Assembly (NCBI GenBank): GCA_914767715.1
Contig: OU612074.1
Span: 18,524,062-18,588,061 of the forward strand
Origin: Membranipora membranacea
Lineage: Eukaryota; Bryozoa; Gymnolaemata; Cheilostomatida; Membraniporidae
Reading direction: 5' to 3'
DNA: 64,000 bases
Shown: positions 1-13,350 of the stretch, piece by piece
Layout of the letters: each line of letters starts with the position of its first letter
Position numbering within the stretch: the first letter of the stretch is position 1
Translations under genes and position numbers: made by a program
The notes under the pieces: generated by a model
What the model was told of the DNA's origin: nothing
What the model saw: the letters and a program-made list of their open reading frames with translations, nothing else
Databases searched by the model: none

Positions 1-3000
1 TAACCTTGCTGTTTCTTTTCCTTTGAAAGTCTTTCCTAGTTCGGATGATTCTGACGAGATGGTAGCTCGTAAAGCAGAGCATTACTAGAGGTATGAGATA
101 CATGATCAGTAGATAGGATATGAATGTATAACCCCAGATATAGTAAGGATTCTCTCCAAGGGACCCTGCAGTTAGAAAATGCATTCTCATCAATTGTATA
201 TGACGGGCTTCAGTCAAGGTTTCATAAATCGAATTTGATGTTTGCCCTTATACCTACGCACCATTCATTTTGTATTGAATGGAGAATAATGGTAGCTCTG
301 ATAACATGGTTTGCATTAGAGTTATCTTCACTCTTTGTCAGAGCAGATAACTCAAAAATAGTACTTATCTAACGTTGCACTGCCTTAGAAACAATATAGC
401 AAGATAACCTTGAAAACGGTTGGGTCAAAGATATAACCTTCACATGTAATATATATCGTTGGATTAATCATTATTTTTTCTATGAGTGAGATCTCTAAAC
501 TGGAATAATAAAGCTAGAAAAGTCAAGTTGCCAAGCTTCAAATACCAGCCAACAATACAAATAAATACAAGTTGGAAGCAATGTTAGCATTGAGCCACAT
601 CATCCAATCAGAACTGGTAAAGACACTGACCTAAACAAAAAAAGATGTTTTAAAAACTCATGCTTGTTCAAAGTTTTGATACATTGGGGGAAGCCCAGAG
701 TGGGCTTTTTTCTGCAACAGTGGTCTGATGCACCCAACCCCCCTTCCCCCCCCCCCCCCTATGAAATGATTATATCCAGTAAGAATTGAAATCAAGGCCT
801 CTTGTATGAAAAACAACTTACCCATTGAGCTACAGCCACCCCAAAACCAAAAGTTCACACTCCAAATCCTTTTTACCCCATTTTATGTGAGAGATTATAC
901 TGTCTATAATCCAGTCACAAAAGTAAAGGGAATATGTATTCTATAATCCATACTGATCTTATAAGAAGATCATCATCAGTAGTTTGTAGTTATGAGCACT
1001 TTGTTGTTTTTATAATACTTATGAGATGTTTACCTTCAGGGAGATGGAGTAGATCTGTGCCACAAGGATTTAGCCCGTGTTCCAGTTCTGGTAAGAGACT
1101 GTAGTACTCTAAGAACATAGGTATAGTGTAGAGGATATCACACAAGATGAGGATCACAAGCTGAAGTTTAGCTTTATGAGGTGTACACCAATTACGCGCT
1201 CTGATAGGATGGCAGACAGATAAATATCTAAAACAGATTTGTGATAATTTTTTCGATCAGCCATTCAAATTTATTCCGCAGAGTGATAATTGAAAATAAA
1301 ATTGTTTCCAATTTTATCATCAACTTAGATTGCAGTAATGAGAAGGTTTAATTTAGTTTGTTCCATAGTTGGCCAATTACCAATCCTATAATAAAAGAAA
1401 AAAGTACGGTTCGATTGTAGTTTTTAAATATCTACTATATACTTTCTTTGATTGAATAATGAATTTGGGCCAACCAGAACTCAGACCTATAGATCAGAAA
1501 AGACCTGCATATTTATTTCGACTACAAAGAATTCAATATACAATAGATCGGTAAACCAGCACTTCATTAACAAAATGCAAGAAACGCTTCAAATTTTGTC
1601 TGGTGTGTACTACTATTTGACCTGCTGGGAACCTTTGCTTTTTTACTCCGAGGGACCCTCCGCGTTACAGTCATGCTAAGGACAGAAGAACTCATCAGTA
1701 CATTTTTTGTTTTCAGTACGACCTCAATCATTAGGTTAGATATGGGCGTCTCTCTTGGGAATTTACTATACAATAACAAGTCAAGAATACCTATTCAATG
1801 TATATTTCCTTTTTGGATACAATCACGCAAAAGAAAATGCAGCTCGAGTTAAAAATAACTGACCTAACAAATCGGACTACTATTATATTTGCAGCATAAT
1901 ACTACCAATAAGGATGAACTTATCATTGCTGAATCTTGAAGTACTTTAATATCAATATTACCAATACTTTACAAGTGAAGAATTTCTATATTATTAATAC
2001 TAATATATATGTATATATATAAATATATGTATATTAATATTATGTTTATTTACCTACCTATCAAATGACATCAGGCTGACACACCATGTGCTAGCAAAGT
2101 GGACCATATGCTCCAGGGGATGTAATATCACTGATATATAACCTGAAAAAATGAATAAGATTGCTGTGTATATTCTACTTCCACCCAGTCCATGTAGGAA
2201 ACACTAAAAATTAATGTTATCATCATATGGCCCTGTATGGTTATGATTGCGCTTTTTATGCTTATACACAATCCCTGTTTGTTTACAAAATAGAGGTTGG
2301 TCTGCCACTCAAGAGGGACGCAAGTTGCCCGAAAGCCTCATGCTGAGAGTGCTATTCATCCTAGAAAACTAGAATTTATCCTAGAGGTGAGGCCATAGAC
2401 GACCTCCCGAACATGAGTGTGTAGCGATCTGCCAAAAACTGACACAGGCGCTAATCTCCCATTGGCAGTGACACTTTGATCTTAGCCAATAGACGAGATG
2501 CTTATATGCGAAGCACAGTACCAGTGCGAGTAGGAAACTGGAATCCAAGTGAGATTAAAAACAGACTGCCGAATTTTAGAAGAGGGACTGGTGTAGTAAG
2601 ACTGTTCCAGTTGGGAAACAAACTTTTTTTCTAAAATCAGTCACCTAGAAAATCTCATATATATATAATGGTTACTAGTTCGAACCCTTAAACAGCGTCA
2701 GGATAGCTTGTAGTAGCATTTACTATCAACCATTTTTCCATTTTGTACAGAAAGTGGTTGATAATGACATGCTTCTACCAGCTATCCTAACACAGTTTAA
2801 GCGCTTAAACTAGATGACGACAGATCCGAAATAATCCTAAATAGAAAAGCAGGTTCATAGGCGTTATTACAGCCATTAAATGAGTAGTTATGCCCCTTAC
2901 CTACGTTGACAATATGTTGGCTGTTAGGTTTGAACATATGTTTGTAGATACTGTTGTTTTCTGTGGCTGATACAGTTAGTATAACCAATATGTCGAGCAC

Positions 3001-4128
3001 GGCCAGAGCGAGGAGAAATATATCTGTGGAAGTTTTAGACTTGATGGAAGTCAAGACCACGATGACCACCAACTGTGAGATCAGACCTGAAATCGAATAT
3101 GTGGTTAAATAATCACAGCTGTTTAGTTGAGTTTTAGTTTAGTTTTGTTATCAGATCCAATAATACCATGTGATAATAAATATGGATCACGGTGTGCTCT
3201 GGGTTGAAAAGGTACTACAAATTTTTCAGCTTACACCAAAATTGTTGTCAAGGTACAACATAAAAAATTTATAGATGCTGTGACTCCTATCTCAATGCGA
3301 CATCGCTTTGGTTTGTAGTTGTGGTTATAGTCTGAGGTTCTAGACTAGAAGAATCGACTGCCTTAAACTCAGACTACTCTTAAACCTTACACTTGCTGTA
3401 ACCCCAACGAATCACCTGGCAGTGAATAGCGAGCACGCTAGACGACGAGTTCACCATCCCAGGCGATATCTGATTGCCATTATCTTCTGTATTTAGATTT
3501 TAGAACTTGGGATGGGACTAGGGATGGGGATTTTTAGGTAGGTACTTATTTGACTTTAACGATCAGAGATAAAGATTCTAATAGTGTGATCGCAATGTCC
3601 CTGCGGTTTGTCAGGCCGAAATCTCATGACAACAAAGAAGTTTGGCCCGTCACTGGTCCAGGGTATACCTTTTCTTGCTACTTATCACAGAAAAGCTTGA
3701 GGTTTCGGTCTGTTCAATTATTTTCTTACAGCATAAAAAATTCCACAGAGAATTATATCTGGTATTCAATTTAAAATCATGTGTCACTAGCTGACATGAT
3801 TGCAAGTTTCTGTAATTTAAATTTGATACTGGATGTGAATTTTTGTCAGAATTGAATCTATGTGCAAAAGAAGACTACACACTAGTATTTGAATTCAATT
3901 TGTTCTTCCACATCGATGTGCGTCATTTTGTTGACACCATTCACAGATTAAAGATATCAGTTGCTTACCGATTGCTCCGATGATGGAAATAACCGTGAAA
4001 TTAACCCAGTGATAAATAGCTGTGGCTCCCAACTCATCACAATGTACTGTATCATTAGTCTCTACTAGATCAGGTAGGGGTGGTGAAGTACCATTCCATA
4101 ATATTGTTACCATCACTATGTTTGTCAT
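1..4128 (-). CDS. Rhodopsin-class peptide GPCR, FMRFamide-receptor-like (3'-truncated by window edge)
   Basis: Five exons in minus-strand order: 4128-3969, 3086-2901, 2142-2058, 1227-1034 and 165-1. All have GT/AG junctions and consistent phases (1,1,2,1), giving about 263 residues before the left edge. The N-terminus has N-glycosylation sequons (NGT, NDT). TM1 is around residues 36-65 and TM2 around 75-95 with the conserved Asp (LAVLD). TM3 ends in DRYLSVCHP, followed by the basic IRAR loop. TM4 is around 165-185, ECL2 has one Cys (NPCG), and TM5 has the conserved Pro followed by a basic third loop. TM6, TM7 and the tail lie outside. The DRYxxVCHPxRAR pattern is typical of invertebrate FMRFamide-type receptors, which signal through G proteins at the plasma membrane; ligand and subtype are inference. 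Oddities: the usual TM1 Asn appears to be Gln (residue 58), and no Cys precedes TM3. The start is the first in-frame ATG of exon 1; an upstream exon cannot be excluded. Confidence 0.82.
658..860 (-). mobile_element. tRNA-derived SINE fragment in GPCR intron 4
   Basis: On the minus strand, from about 843 down, there is an A-box-like stretch (TAGCTCAATGGGTAAG) and about 30 bases later a degenerate B box (TTGATTTCAATTC). This is the pol III promoter arrangement of a tRNA-derived SINE head. A C14 run (746-759, G on the minus strand) follows inside the element. It lies wholly within an intron of the receptor gene. The family is not identified. Confidence 0.45.
2680..2812. repeat. Foldback (hairpin) MITE, family F2 copy 1
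   Basis: The left arm (CAGGATAGCTTGTAGTAGCA) pairs with the right arm (TGCTTCTACCAGCTATCCT) around a loop near 2750. A related hairpin with the same arm sequence occurs at 31175-31275, so this is a dispersed non-autonomous foldback element. It sits in intron 2 of the GPCR gene. Confidence 0.5.
3410..3475 (-). mobile_element. Possible fragment of SINE-B head
   Basis: The minus strand reads GCTCGCTATTCACTGCCAGG followed by TGATT. It closely matches the tRNA-like head of the SINE at 45500-45665 (GCTTGCTATTCACTGCCAGG). Only the head is recognisable. It lies in the GPCR intron between exons 1 and 2. Confidence 0.35.
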
Positions 4129-5640
4129 AACTCTAAGGCTATGTGCTGCTATATCCTCTTTCAATTTATGTTGCTACACAAGCAAGATGTGTTCGCGTTT
4201 CCAACCATAAATCAAATAAGTTACCTGTAAAATATTTATAATGCAAAGACTAATAATCTTACATGACACAGAATTGCTTTACATCGTACCAATACAGATA
4301 TTATTATTGGTTTTGTGTTTTGCGCAAATTCAAACATTCAAATTATGGTTAAAGTGTCAATGTTGACCAGCATTGATCAGGTTCATTAATATTTTGAAAA
4401 TATTATTTCAAGTTTCCAATTACATAGTATGATCAGTCGGATATGTTTAAAGCATGATGGATCGAACTCGAAGATGTAACCTGTGCTTCTAATTTTTTTT
4501 GGCTTACTCTGAACAAAATTTTAAACAGATGAGATTTATGTCAATAAAGTATATATATATATATATATATTTAAATAAAAAAATATTTATAAAAGATACA
4601 GATATTAGAAGGTCAGCAAAGTAGAATGTTGTTATGTTTTCTGTTCCCCTATTTTAAAGTTCTCAAACTCTATACAGGTCACTGGTAGTGGCCTTTCATT
4701 TTCCAACACGCTAATTCGCTGCCTCGCTTAGCCCCCTAGTCCTAGGGTAGTTTCTGATGTTTATATGGGATGTGTCTGCTGAACAGGGGATAAGCCCAAC
4801 TTATAACACTATGCATGTCTGCAACCCGGAAAAATGCTGGAAAATTTAAGTAATTTTCCATGATGTATTTTTGGTTTTTCCTTGGCTTTTTCAGTTTCTT
4901 TCTTCAATTTCTGCGCGGCAATTTGGGACGGTTTTCTAGGGGTATTAAATGACCCCGGATTTTATGATTTCAATTTGAAATATTTGGGTTGATTACACCC
5001 TGGAGATTTCCACCCTAGATATTGGAATACCGGAAAAATCAATCCTTATTCCACCCAGAATTACACAAGAAATATACAAGTTGATTTCAGAAATTCCATG
5101 CTTATTCAAGTCAATTTCTAGACAGCAATTTTCAAGGGGGTAGAATAAAACACCAGGGAGAATATTTCACCCTGAGAAAAGACAACCTGGAAAAGTATGA
5201 GGAAATTGCTGGAAATTTGAAAAAAATTGCTTGGCATTATCTGAGTTTTTTCTGGTAATTTCCGATTTGGGTGAGAAGGGCAAGAGAGAAAGGAAAATTG
5301 TTTGGCGGAGGCCTGAGTATATTACATCAGTTTCAGTTTGCTGACTGGCCACCAAATATATGAAGGTAGCTATGCCTTGTATTGTTGGGCTGCTTGAAGA
5401 AAATTCTACCACCCGATCTCACCAAACATTATTTTCGAATAGTTTCTTACTGGTTGCATTGCACATTTTCAATTATTACCACTGCTTTTGAGCATTCAAA
5501 CTGGCAGGTTAATCTACATTGTTAATTGTTGTAAGAAAATATTTCTATTTGAGATATGATATATTCAAAGTTGGTTTCTGAACAAGGGAGACAATTACCG
5601 ATGATTTGTTCGAAAATATGTTAATTATAGGATTAGTGTG

Positions 5641-5797
5641 ATAATTTATAATCAGTCTAAAAGTAATCAGTCATCAGTAATCAGTCAGTAATCAGTAATC
5701 AGTCATTCATAATCAGTCAAAAAGGTAATCAGTAGGTAATCAAAAAGGTAATCAGTCAAATCAGTAATCAGTCATTTATAATCAGTCAAAAAGGCCC
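5641..5797. repeat. TAATCAGTCA-type minisatellite
   Basis: Irregular tandem copies of a roughly 10-base unit (TAATCAGTCA, often followed by AAAAAGG) fill this stretch, with several partial units. It is direct sequence repetition with no coding content. Confidence 0.75.
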
Positions 5798-6375
5798 ATC
5801 GGCAAGTTATCTGTACAAAAATGGGCTACTCAACACACATGCCTTCGTACACTGAAATCTCATTCCCACTAGATAATAGATGGTAGTGGATTACCTTGGG
5901 TACACTCATGGACTTAATTAATAAGTCTATAGGTACACTCATGGATTACTCCTTGGCACTATACCAGTTTAATTAACAGAGACTAGCATTTAAATTCAGT
6001 GGTACTACAGGTTACTAACATAAATAAAGGCCAGGTTATGGAATCAATGAAATTTTGACTTCACTTTCACGAATCCTGCTGCAGTCTACTGACTACTGGA
6101 CCCAATTGATGCCCCAGATGTCCTCCGACCTGCCTGCATACTGAGAGTAACTTGGCGCCGCATATGGCAGCCCCACCCTTAAGGCACCTGTATTTCTCAG
6201 TCCTCGGACAGAGCCAAACATGCAAGTTCAACCCACATTTAACCCAAATCAGTGAATAAATTTTGGTGTGACCCATCTGATGAAAAACATTATATCTTGA
6301 CTTTATCCTGACCAGCCACCTGGAAAACTAATAAGTTTGGCCGAGCCTTACCCAGTAGTTCACGGTAATGTCAAA

Positions 6376-6745
6376 TTGGCAAATTTGTTTGGCAGTTCCA
6401 GGAAGAATTTTTCTGCCCGTAAAAAAAGTCTGTCATATTCCGTGCAGAGACTTCTATACCAGGGTGGAATATCTCCACCTAGATAAAAAATCCTTGGCTC
6501 TGATCTACTTATAATTTTTCTACCCAGAAACCTTGCTCTCATTCTAGGCAGAAGTTTTTAACTTTCAGGGGTGGAATTCATTTTCTACCTGTCGAAAATG
6601 TTTCCTTGAAAAATTTGTTGTGCTGTTCCAGGAGGAATTTTTCTGCCCGTAATTTTTTTTTCATATTCCAGGCAGAGATATCTTTACCAGAGTGGAATAA
6701 TTCCACCTTGAAAAAATCATCTGGTGGCAAATCCGACCCGGAAAG
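6376..6745. repeat. Diverged tandem duplication, about 243-bp period
   Basis: The block from about 6390 (GGCAGTTCCAGGAAGAATTT, CTGCCCGTAA, CATATTCCGTGCAGAG, CCAGGGTGGAATA) recurs from about 6630 with the same order of motifs and scattered substitutions. It looks like an old local duplication of noncoding repeat sequence. Confidence 0.55.
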
Positions 6746-8724
6746 CAGAATTCTGGGTAGGAGACTGATTTACTAGGGTGTATATTTCTACATAGATTAT
6801 TAAAAACAAGGTGGTATTTTCCTACCTGGAAAAATTTACTTCCCTGTGAAAAAAAATATGTGACGTAAATTCGTGATATGCAGATAAATTCTGCGTCATT
6901 TCTAGGGTGGAAATTTGAAAGTCTAAGTTGTAAATGCATTTGCTAGGTTGAAAATTTCTACCTAGAAAAAAATTCGCTCCTGGAGTCCCAAAACTCCGGG
7001 GTTTTCTTGTCATTTTCTGCCTTGCATAGATGCATAGTGTAATATGCTTATGATTGCCAGGTATCTGATATGATATCGCAGCATTACATCACATTGCCCA
7101 ATCATGATGACATTGGATACCTTTATCAACAACCAGGACAGAGTTTGAGCATTTTTACTAGACTCGCCGGAAGGAAAACTAATCACATCGTGAGCAGTAG
7201 AAATAGACTGGCTAATAATGATCAATTGTGTAAGCTGCAACCCATATTTTTATAATTTGATTATGAACAGTATTTATCCCAAGGAATGATTTCATGACGC
7301 AAACCAATCTGTATAGTGATACCAATATCTACAGGAAATACAATATTCCTACTGTCTGCATGTAGGTTGACACTTGGAGCATGTATTTGCAGGAAGAGTT
7401 TGGCATTTTAGGCAGGTAGAAATTTATTGCTACTAGATAACATATACTGCGCCTCAATAAACTACAGAAATTCCAGGTTTTGCGAGTAAACACTTGTGCC
7501 AGCTCACATTACCACACCCCTAGCCTAGCTAACCTGAACTCTCGCCAGAGATTTTACTCCTCTAGGGTTTTTTATCACGAATGGCAAATTGAGATTGAGG
7601 GCAAAAGTCCTGTAATCAGCAGCATTTACTAGTCCCATCGCATAGTTCCACCACACAAGAAATAGACGTAGAAAACCCAAATCAATCTACCGCATATTTA
7701 AAGTTAAATAGGCCTACCTTGAGTGAAAGTTATTCAATAAATGTTTCGAATGATGGAAGAATCTGCTGGAGTAAAACAACCTTTCTCATATTAGACTGTA
7801 TCTGTTATGATCACGACGCGATATCTGGGTTTTTTTAATTTGAGTCTATAGCTTTTATCCATAGTACTAATGATTATATAACTCCGCCTTAGGTTGAATA
7901 TAACCCAAGCTACAGTATTAGGCTATCGGGTACGATATATAACGAAGGAACTCAGCCCGCATTCATTGATTGAAAAATCTATAGACCTCCTGCCATCTAC
8001 AAAGATTTTTTTTACAATGTTAGCTCAGCTTCAAGAAGTAAGTCAGAATAAACAATAGATATTCTTTCATAGACCCAGGGGAGTGAGAAAAGTTGAATTC
8101 GTTATTGACCTTATTCGATAACGCTATGTGATAATAGGTTTGATGATTGATAGTAGTTCACTTCTATATTGTTTACCACACTGTTAGCTCTTTGTAGATG
8201 TTCGTCGTTGCAATGAGCTTCTGTTCACATGGCTAAAAATCAATTGGATGAGTTTGCAGTGATCATCAGTTAACTTATTCCAGTGTTTTGAAGTTTTATA
8301 TAGTGCTTGAACAGCAATAATCTTGTTTTAAATGTTGAGAGTTTGGAGTTGTTGCCCTTTTGGTACACTTTTAGTCTGGTGTTGGTTTCACCGGCTATAC
8401 CATGTTTACGAGTGAACATAGCTGTTTATGAGGCATAAAGAGTATGTCATTTTATTATTAACGCATGGAAATATTGCTACGTCAGAAAGCCTTAGGACCC
8501 TAGGTTCCTTTAAATCAAATTGAGTAAGACCAAATCTGCGCCTAAAACCTCCCAACAATGTGGGTTTCTTCTGATGGATGCAAAAGATTATCATACATCT
8601 AAAAATTTGTCAGTATAACTCTGTTACTCCTTGGCATAACCTACTGACCTGTGATCTGTACCTGAGAGGAATGGGGAAAGAATGGACACATATCAAGAGG
8701 CTGAATGATCATGTGTGAAGTCAC

Positions 8725-8855
8725 CTAGATCATTATGGTACCAGTTTGCATGCATTTGAGTTGCTCCCCTCCATGATAAGCTTATCAATGGAGGAGGAGC
8801 AGCTCCGAATGGGGCAAACTGGATCAATATTGGTCTAGCTGTTGCCAAAACCATC
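8725..8855. repeat. Foldback MITE, family F1 copy 1
   Basis: Arms GTTGCTCCCCTCCAT and ATGGAGGAGGAGCAGCTCC form a hairpin around GATAAGCTTATC. The outer parts (CAGTTTGCATGCATTTG / CGAATGGGGCAAACTGG, then TTGGTCTAG) match two other copies at 20785-20930 and 54645-54790. Confidence 0.5.
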
Positions 8856-11800
8856 AAATCAGTGATGTAATATAGACAACAAACCATCATCTAAACTGCC
8901 TCAATGTAGCTTCTTTAGAAAAGTCATGTTAAAATACTTTAAGAGTAGTCTTGGTAAGAAAATCTATATTTTTGCACCACTAAAAACAATTTAATTCGAA
9001 AGTAGGATTCTTAGAAAGTAGTTTGAGTGCCAATGCTCTTTTGATTGGTGGTTCAAAGTATCTACCTCATCCACTCCAATCTGAAGAGGGCAAGTTCTCA
9101 ATCTTATTGCTTGCACTCACCCGAACACCGCAGATAATAGTTGCTCCTTGGCTATCAAGCTTGTCTCACCTCATACAATTATAACACAGAAAAGTCTTCA
9201 CCTTGCCTTCAACACCTGTATTTAAAATGTAGCCAGATTTCAAAGCATTGCTGTTCAGCTAGCATTTCCAATTAAAATCTGATACCAAAAACTGATTTTA
9301 AAAAAATGTCATTAGATATTGAACTTCAGATTTATGACCTGCCGGTATTTGTAACACTAGTCCAATGATATGTTGAGATCAATAGCAATCCAGTTTGACA
9401 TGCCTACTGATACATATAACCTGATACCATGTCAATTTCAGCTCTATGTATCACCTTCAAGACATTTCTGCTCAATAAGTCAGCTCTGACATTCTATTAA
9501 TCGGAAGTGATGCTTCCCAAATGATATATATATATATATATATATATATAACATATATATCATATATATTAGGAAAATATTTCACTTTATTTCCTTGTAT
9601 TAATTGAAAAAAAGCAAAGCGAAGTAAAGCAAAGCGAAGAGGGCAATTTCCCTTGCAACCCAGTCGTGTAATTGCAATAATGATGCGTGGATTTTTACGA
9701 TTAGAAATAAAAAGCTTATATTTTGTCAGACAAGGGTTAACATTTTAACCTCAGAGTTATCTTATCTTAAACCGGATGTAGATAACTCCCAAATTTGCAT
9801 TATATTTATATCATATTCTCAGACAATATTGAATTTTATTGATGGTGTAATACCTTTTAAATCTAAAGTAAACACTGAGAAACAAACTAACTGTCAAACT
9901 TTTAACCCACATTGTCAACTCACATATAACATATTTTCCAAAGAATTGGTGTATCACATTCATATTACATTCAGACCTCCAGCTTTGCAACCGTCTTGGT
10001 TTATGCCTACAGTTATAGCTACGGTCACATAAAACTGACAAAACTTTATTTCAGCTAATTTTTTGGAATTGCTTTAAATTCACCTACCAGAATCACCATC
10101 TAGACTGGTATCCTGATTTCTTGAAGAATAACTGGGCCAGGGGAGCGGCCCCTCTTCCCCACTCTAGCCACAAAAAATGTTTTACGTTGTGTCACATACC
10201 TGTCAATCCTCTAGAAATGGAGATTATAGGAATCATCAGCATATTGCTAATCATATTCATTCGTACCTTCATTTATCTACAAACCACACAATGACTACTA
10301 CAGTCTATCTTAAATTACTGATAATTGCTTGCCAATTGTCACCTAAAGGTACATTTCTATAATATATATTTAATAGAATTCAATGACATTGTACTTTTGG
10401 TGGGTACAGTTATGCTGTGAGCATATATTCACCATAACTGTATGGTCGGTGGTACCTTGGTGTGCTTGTCATATTCTGCCTCATGCATAATCATAGCATT
10501 ACTCAATAGTGTCAGTATGATCCCGTACTAGATGATGCCAGCCTATTTTCTTGGGAAAAAAATGTTAATAGGATTTTGTATCGGCCAGTACCACTATAAA
10601 CTCAAATGGTGTGTTGTCATTAAACCTAGGTTAATCATTACTGTGTTGACAGTGATGAACCAATCAACATTCTTTGGCACTTCTATTGGCCTATCAGAGA
10701 GAAACTGAAAGAAAATTTTACTGCAAATCAAATACAGTAAAAATTTGCTTGCGTGACCAAGATTACTAGTTGGCTTTCAATTACAGTTGGGTGTTTGTTT
10801 TAGCTTCTCATTCCTGCATACAATTTTTCTCATATTTGATGCTACGACAGCGTATATGAAGTATGGGAATGAAGTCAAAATCTAATAACACTCAGAATAT
10901 ATCATTGAATTGAGGTGCTACCACGTTTTAAAAATTTCAAAGGTGAAAAAAAAAATTTATTGGTTAACGCTCATATTTTGATCAGCCCTCGAAGAATTGT
11001 AAAACAATCATGGTTTCCATATATTTTGCGGCACAGCCTATAAAGATGGTTCAATGCATGTGTCAAATAATGGTTGAGCTTTGTAGCCTTCAGAATCCGA
11101 CTTTAATGGACCAGAAAGCACTTTTTCACCTTCCTATAATGAACATGCACTTGCAGAAGTACCCAACCCACGCTGAACTTACCCCCTGGAAATCCCTCAA
11201 GTCATTCAAGGCTCACACTTGATATGGACCCTTCCCCCAACCTTTTCATAGTTAACAAAGAAATTTTAAGGTTATTAGCTTATTCAGTTCCAGGGTAAAA
11301 CACATGAGGTTTTGTTGCTACTGGCAACAAAAACTATACGTCAGTGATTGTTGGATAGCAGTATTATCTCAGTTCACCAGTTTCAAATCTGTGTACTACT
11401 TTACAACCTTCTATGGTGTAGCATGGTTGGGCTATCTTTATACCGAAAAAGGCCACACCTTGAGTAAGCCACAATATCTTATAATTGGGAAACATTTTGA
11501 ATGAGAGGTATGATTTGACCAGTGTGTTTTAAACATAACAGCTGATTTGCATGCAATATAAACTGAGGTGCATCCGCAAGACAGAACCAGGCCTATTAAA
11601 AGACTCTGGAATTGGTCTACACTCAAATTAGTGTCCTGAATTTCGGTTCATTTTCAAAGATCATATCCCCGAGGTTATCAGTCAGTTTGATCCTACCTTG
11701 TACATTGTAAACATCTGAGTTGAACCACTCAGCATGTGTTGCCAATAATTACCTGCTATCGGCCGCAGTTAATCCTCTGAGCCCATACATTTTGTTTAGA

Positions 11801-12492
11801 TGGTGTACGATAAAGAATCGCTACAATTTAACAATTCCATACGCAGCGTTGCATAATTTGGCAACCTGAAAGTGACGCAAAATTTACTGTGAAATGGAGA
11901 CTCAGTAAAACTTCAAAAATTTTCTATAAGGTATCACTGGCAACAAGGACTCAGGCCTAGAGCTTCATCAGTGTCAAGTTTAACAGTACAAACTTCGAAA
12001 ACCAAGATCGAGGTACAAAAAATAGGAGCAAATGCAAATTACTGTTGTTTGTTGAAAGATATGTATTTATTCAATGATAAGTGTCTGAAGGGAGAAGCTA
12101 AGATTTATTGAAGCTATCGAGATGTAAGCTCAGGTCAAAAAGATTAAGTTCTAAATTAAAGTAACTTGAAAAATAATGAAAAGTTTCATGAGAAGAAAAA
12201 TGGACGGGAAAACAAATAATCATATTGTTATAACATCGAAATATTTCAAAATGCTCCTGCAAATAGACAGAATAACTTTACACAAGCTCCAAATGATGTA
12301 TATACAACTATGGAAAAGAAAAATCATTATATCAGCAACTCAAATGACAGCTTTATTGGCAAATACTATTCATTAAATGATAACAATAGTATCATGCTAA
12401 GGAGAATCTCCAAGGGAGATTACACCAAAAAAAATACAACAAATTATAATTAATAAAATTTTACATAATTAGAAGTTCGGGTCAAACAGACA
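8856..12492. other. Intergenic stretch, microsatellites only
   Basis: No gene was recognised. It holds an (AT)n microsatellite at about 9519-9549 flanked by a palindromic ATATAT block, a short AAAGCAAAGCGAAG repeat near 9612-9640, and a small hairpin near 10403-10441 (GTACAGTTATG / CATAACTGTA). The open frames lack domain, splice-site or composition support. Confidence 0.5.
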
Positions 12493-13350
12493 CTACAAGT
12501 TGTTGCTTCGTGCGGCTGCCTCGTTCTTAGTGATGTAACGAGGCATGCAGATTTTAATACATTTCGGTTTTTGTATGTAGTAGCAGGTAGGCTTCCAGCT
12601 GAACGTGGTCGAACAAACTTTTCTTGTTGCTGTCTCTGTCTTTGAGTAGGCGCAGCAATATGGGAAAGGCTGAAAAAAACAATGTAAGAATTCAATCAAG
12701 GAGTCTCATACAAGAGTGAGTGATTATGCAGGGAGAGGAGGTTGTTACCATCTAAAATGTGTGAGGTTGTTTGAACGAAAGCTATCGCTTCAACACTCTT
12801 TGGTCATCCAGTTAGGAAAATTAGAGAATCTACACAGTATGACAAGATCATAACTCTATCACGGAGGTTACGTTTAACCCTGCAAGGAACATACATGGAA
12901 CAACTTTGGAGGTTTTGATTGCGTAAGACTCTCTAGAATGACAGAAACCTAATTAATAAATTGAGACAGCAGAATTCCTTGACTAAAAAAACATTAGCTG
13001 TTTACAGTTATGTATAGATTCTCTCACATTAATTTTAATTCAAACCAGATGTCAAATACGAGACTGATACCCTTTATTCTGCTTTGTAAAAGCCTGTGTC
13101 ATTTTGTGTGTATTGATATGGCCTTGCAACAAGAATAGTGTGTCGTTTATGTTCACACCAAACCGGTATCAAATTTACAAATTCAAACATTCAATATTTG
13201 CGACAAAAATCCACAAATAGGGAAGGTTGTTGGTAACTCATGGTGTACAACACCGAACTATGGATTGTTACTAAAATTACTTACCCCAACTGCTAAGGTG
13301 TTTGAGACAAGACAGATAAACAGAAAAGCAAAGACAGCCATGGAATTCAT
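12493..13350 (-). CDS. Small secreted six-cysteine peptide precursor
   Basis: Two coding exons: 13350-13285 (22 codons) and 12669-12493 (58 codons plus TAG), joined in phase 0 by a GTAAGT donor and a polypyrimidine-CAG acceptor. Exon 1 encodes a textbook signal peptide (MNSMAVFAFLFICLVSNTLA). Exon 2 encodes a basic mature peptide with six cysteines, spaced CC-X12-C-X9-C-X7-C-X3-C, ending without a membrane anchor. The total is 80 residues. The leader on its own exon and the cysteine-rich body on the next is common for secreted defence, signalling or venom-type peptides. I do not recognise the cysteine framework and assign no function. A TATA box at 13722-13729 and a plausible 5'UTR exon around 13641-13695 lie upstream. 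The gene is isolated, with more than 7 kb of gene-free DNA on each side. Confidence 0.7.

Larger units (their letters stand above)
4129..8724. other. Intergenic stretch, degenerate repeats, no gene recognised
   Basis: No coding exon could be supported on either strand. There is a (TA)n run at about 4549-4570. A minisatellite and a diverged tandem duplication are listed separately. Much of 4800-7000 is made of degenerate short blocks resembling CCAGGGTGGAATATTTC and its reverse complement. The open frames here have no splice or domain support and look like chance frames. Confidence 0.5.

Noticed and set aside
1567-1779. Minus-strand open frame between GPCR exons that might have encoded TM3.
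   Set aside because: The real TM3 exon is 2142-2058, which gives perfect phase and the DRY motif; this frame has charged residues through the would-be helix and lacks a matching donor.
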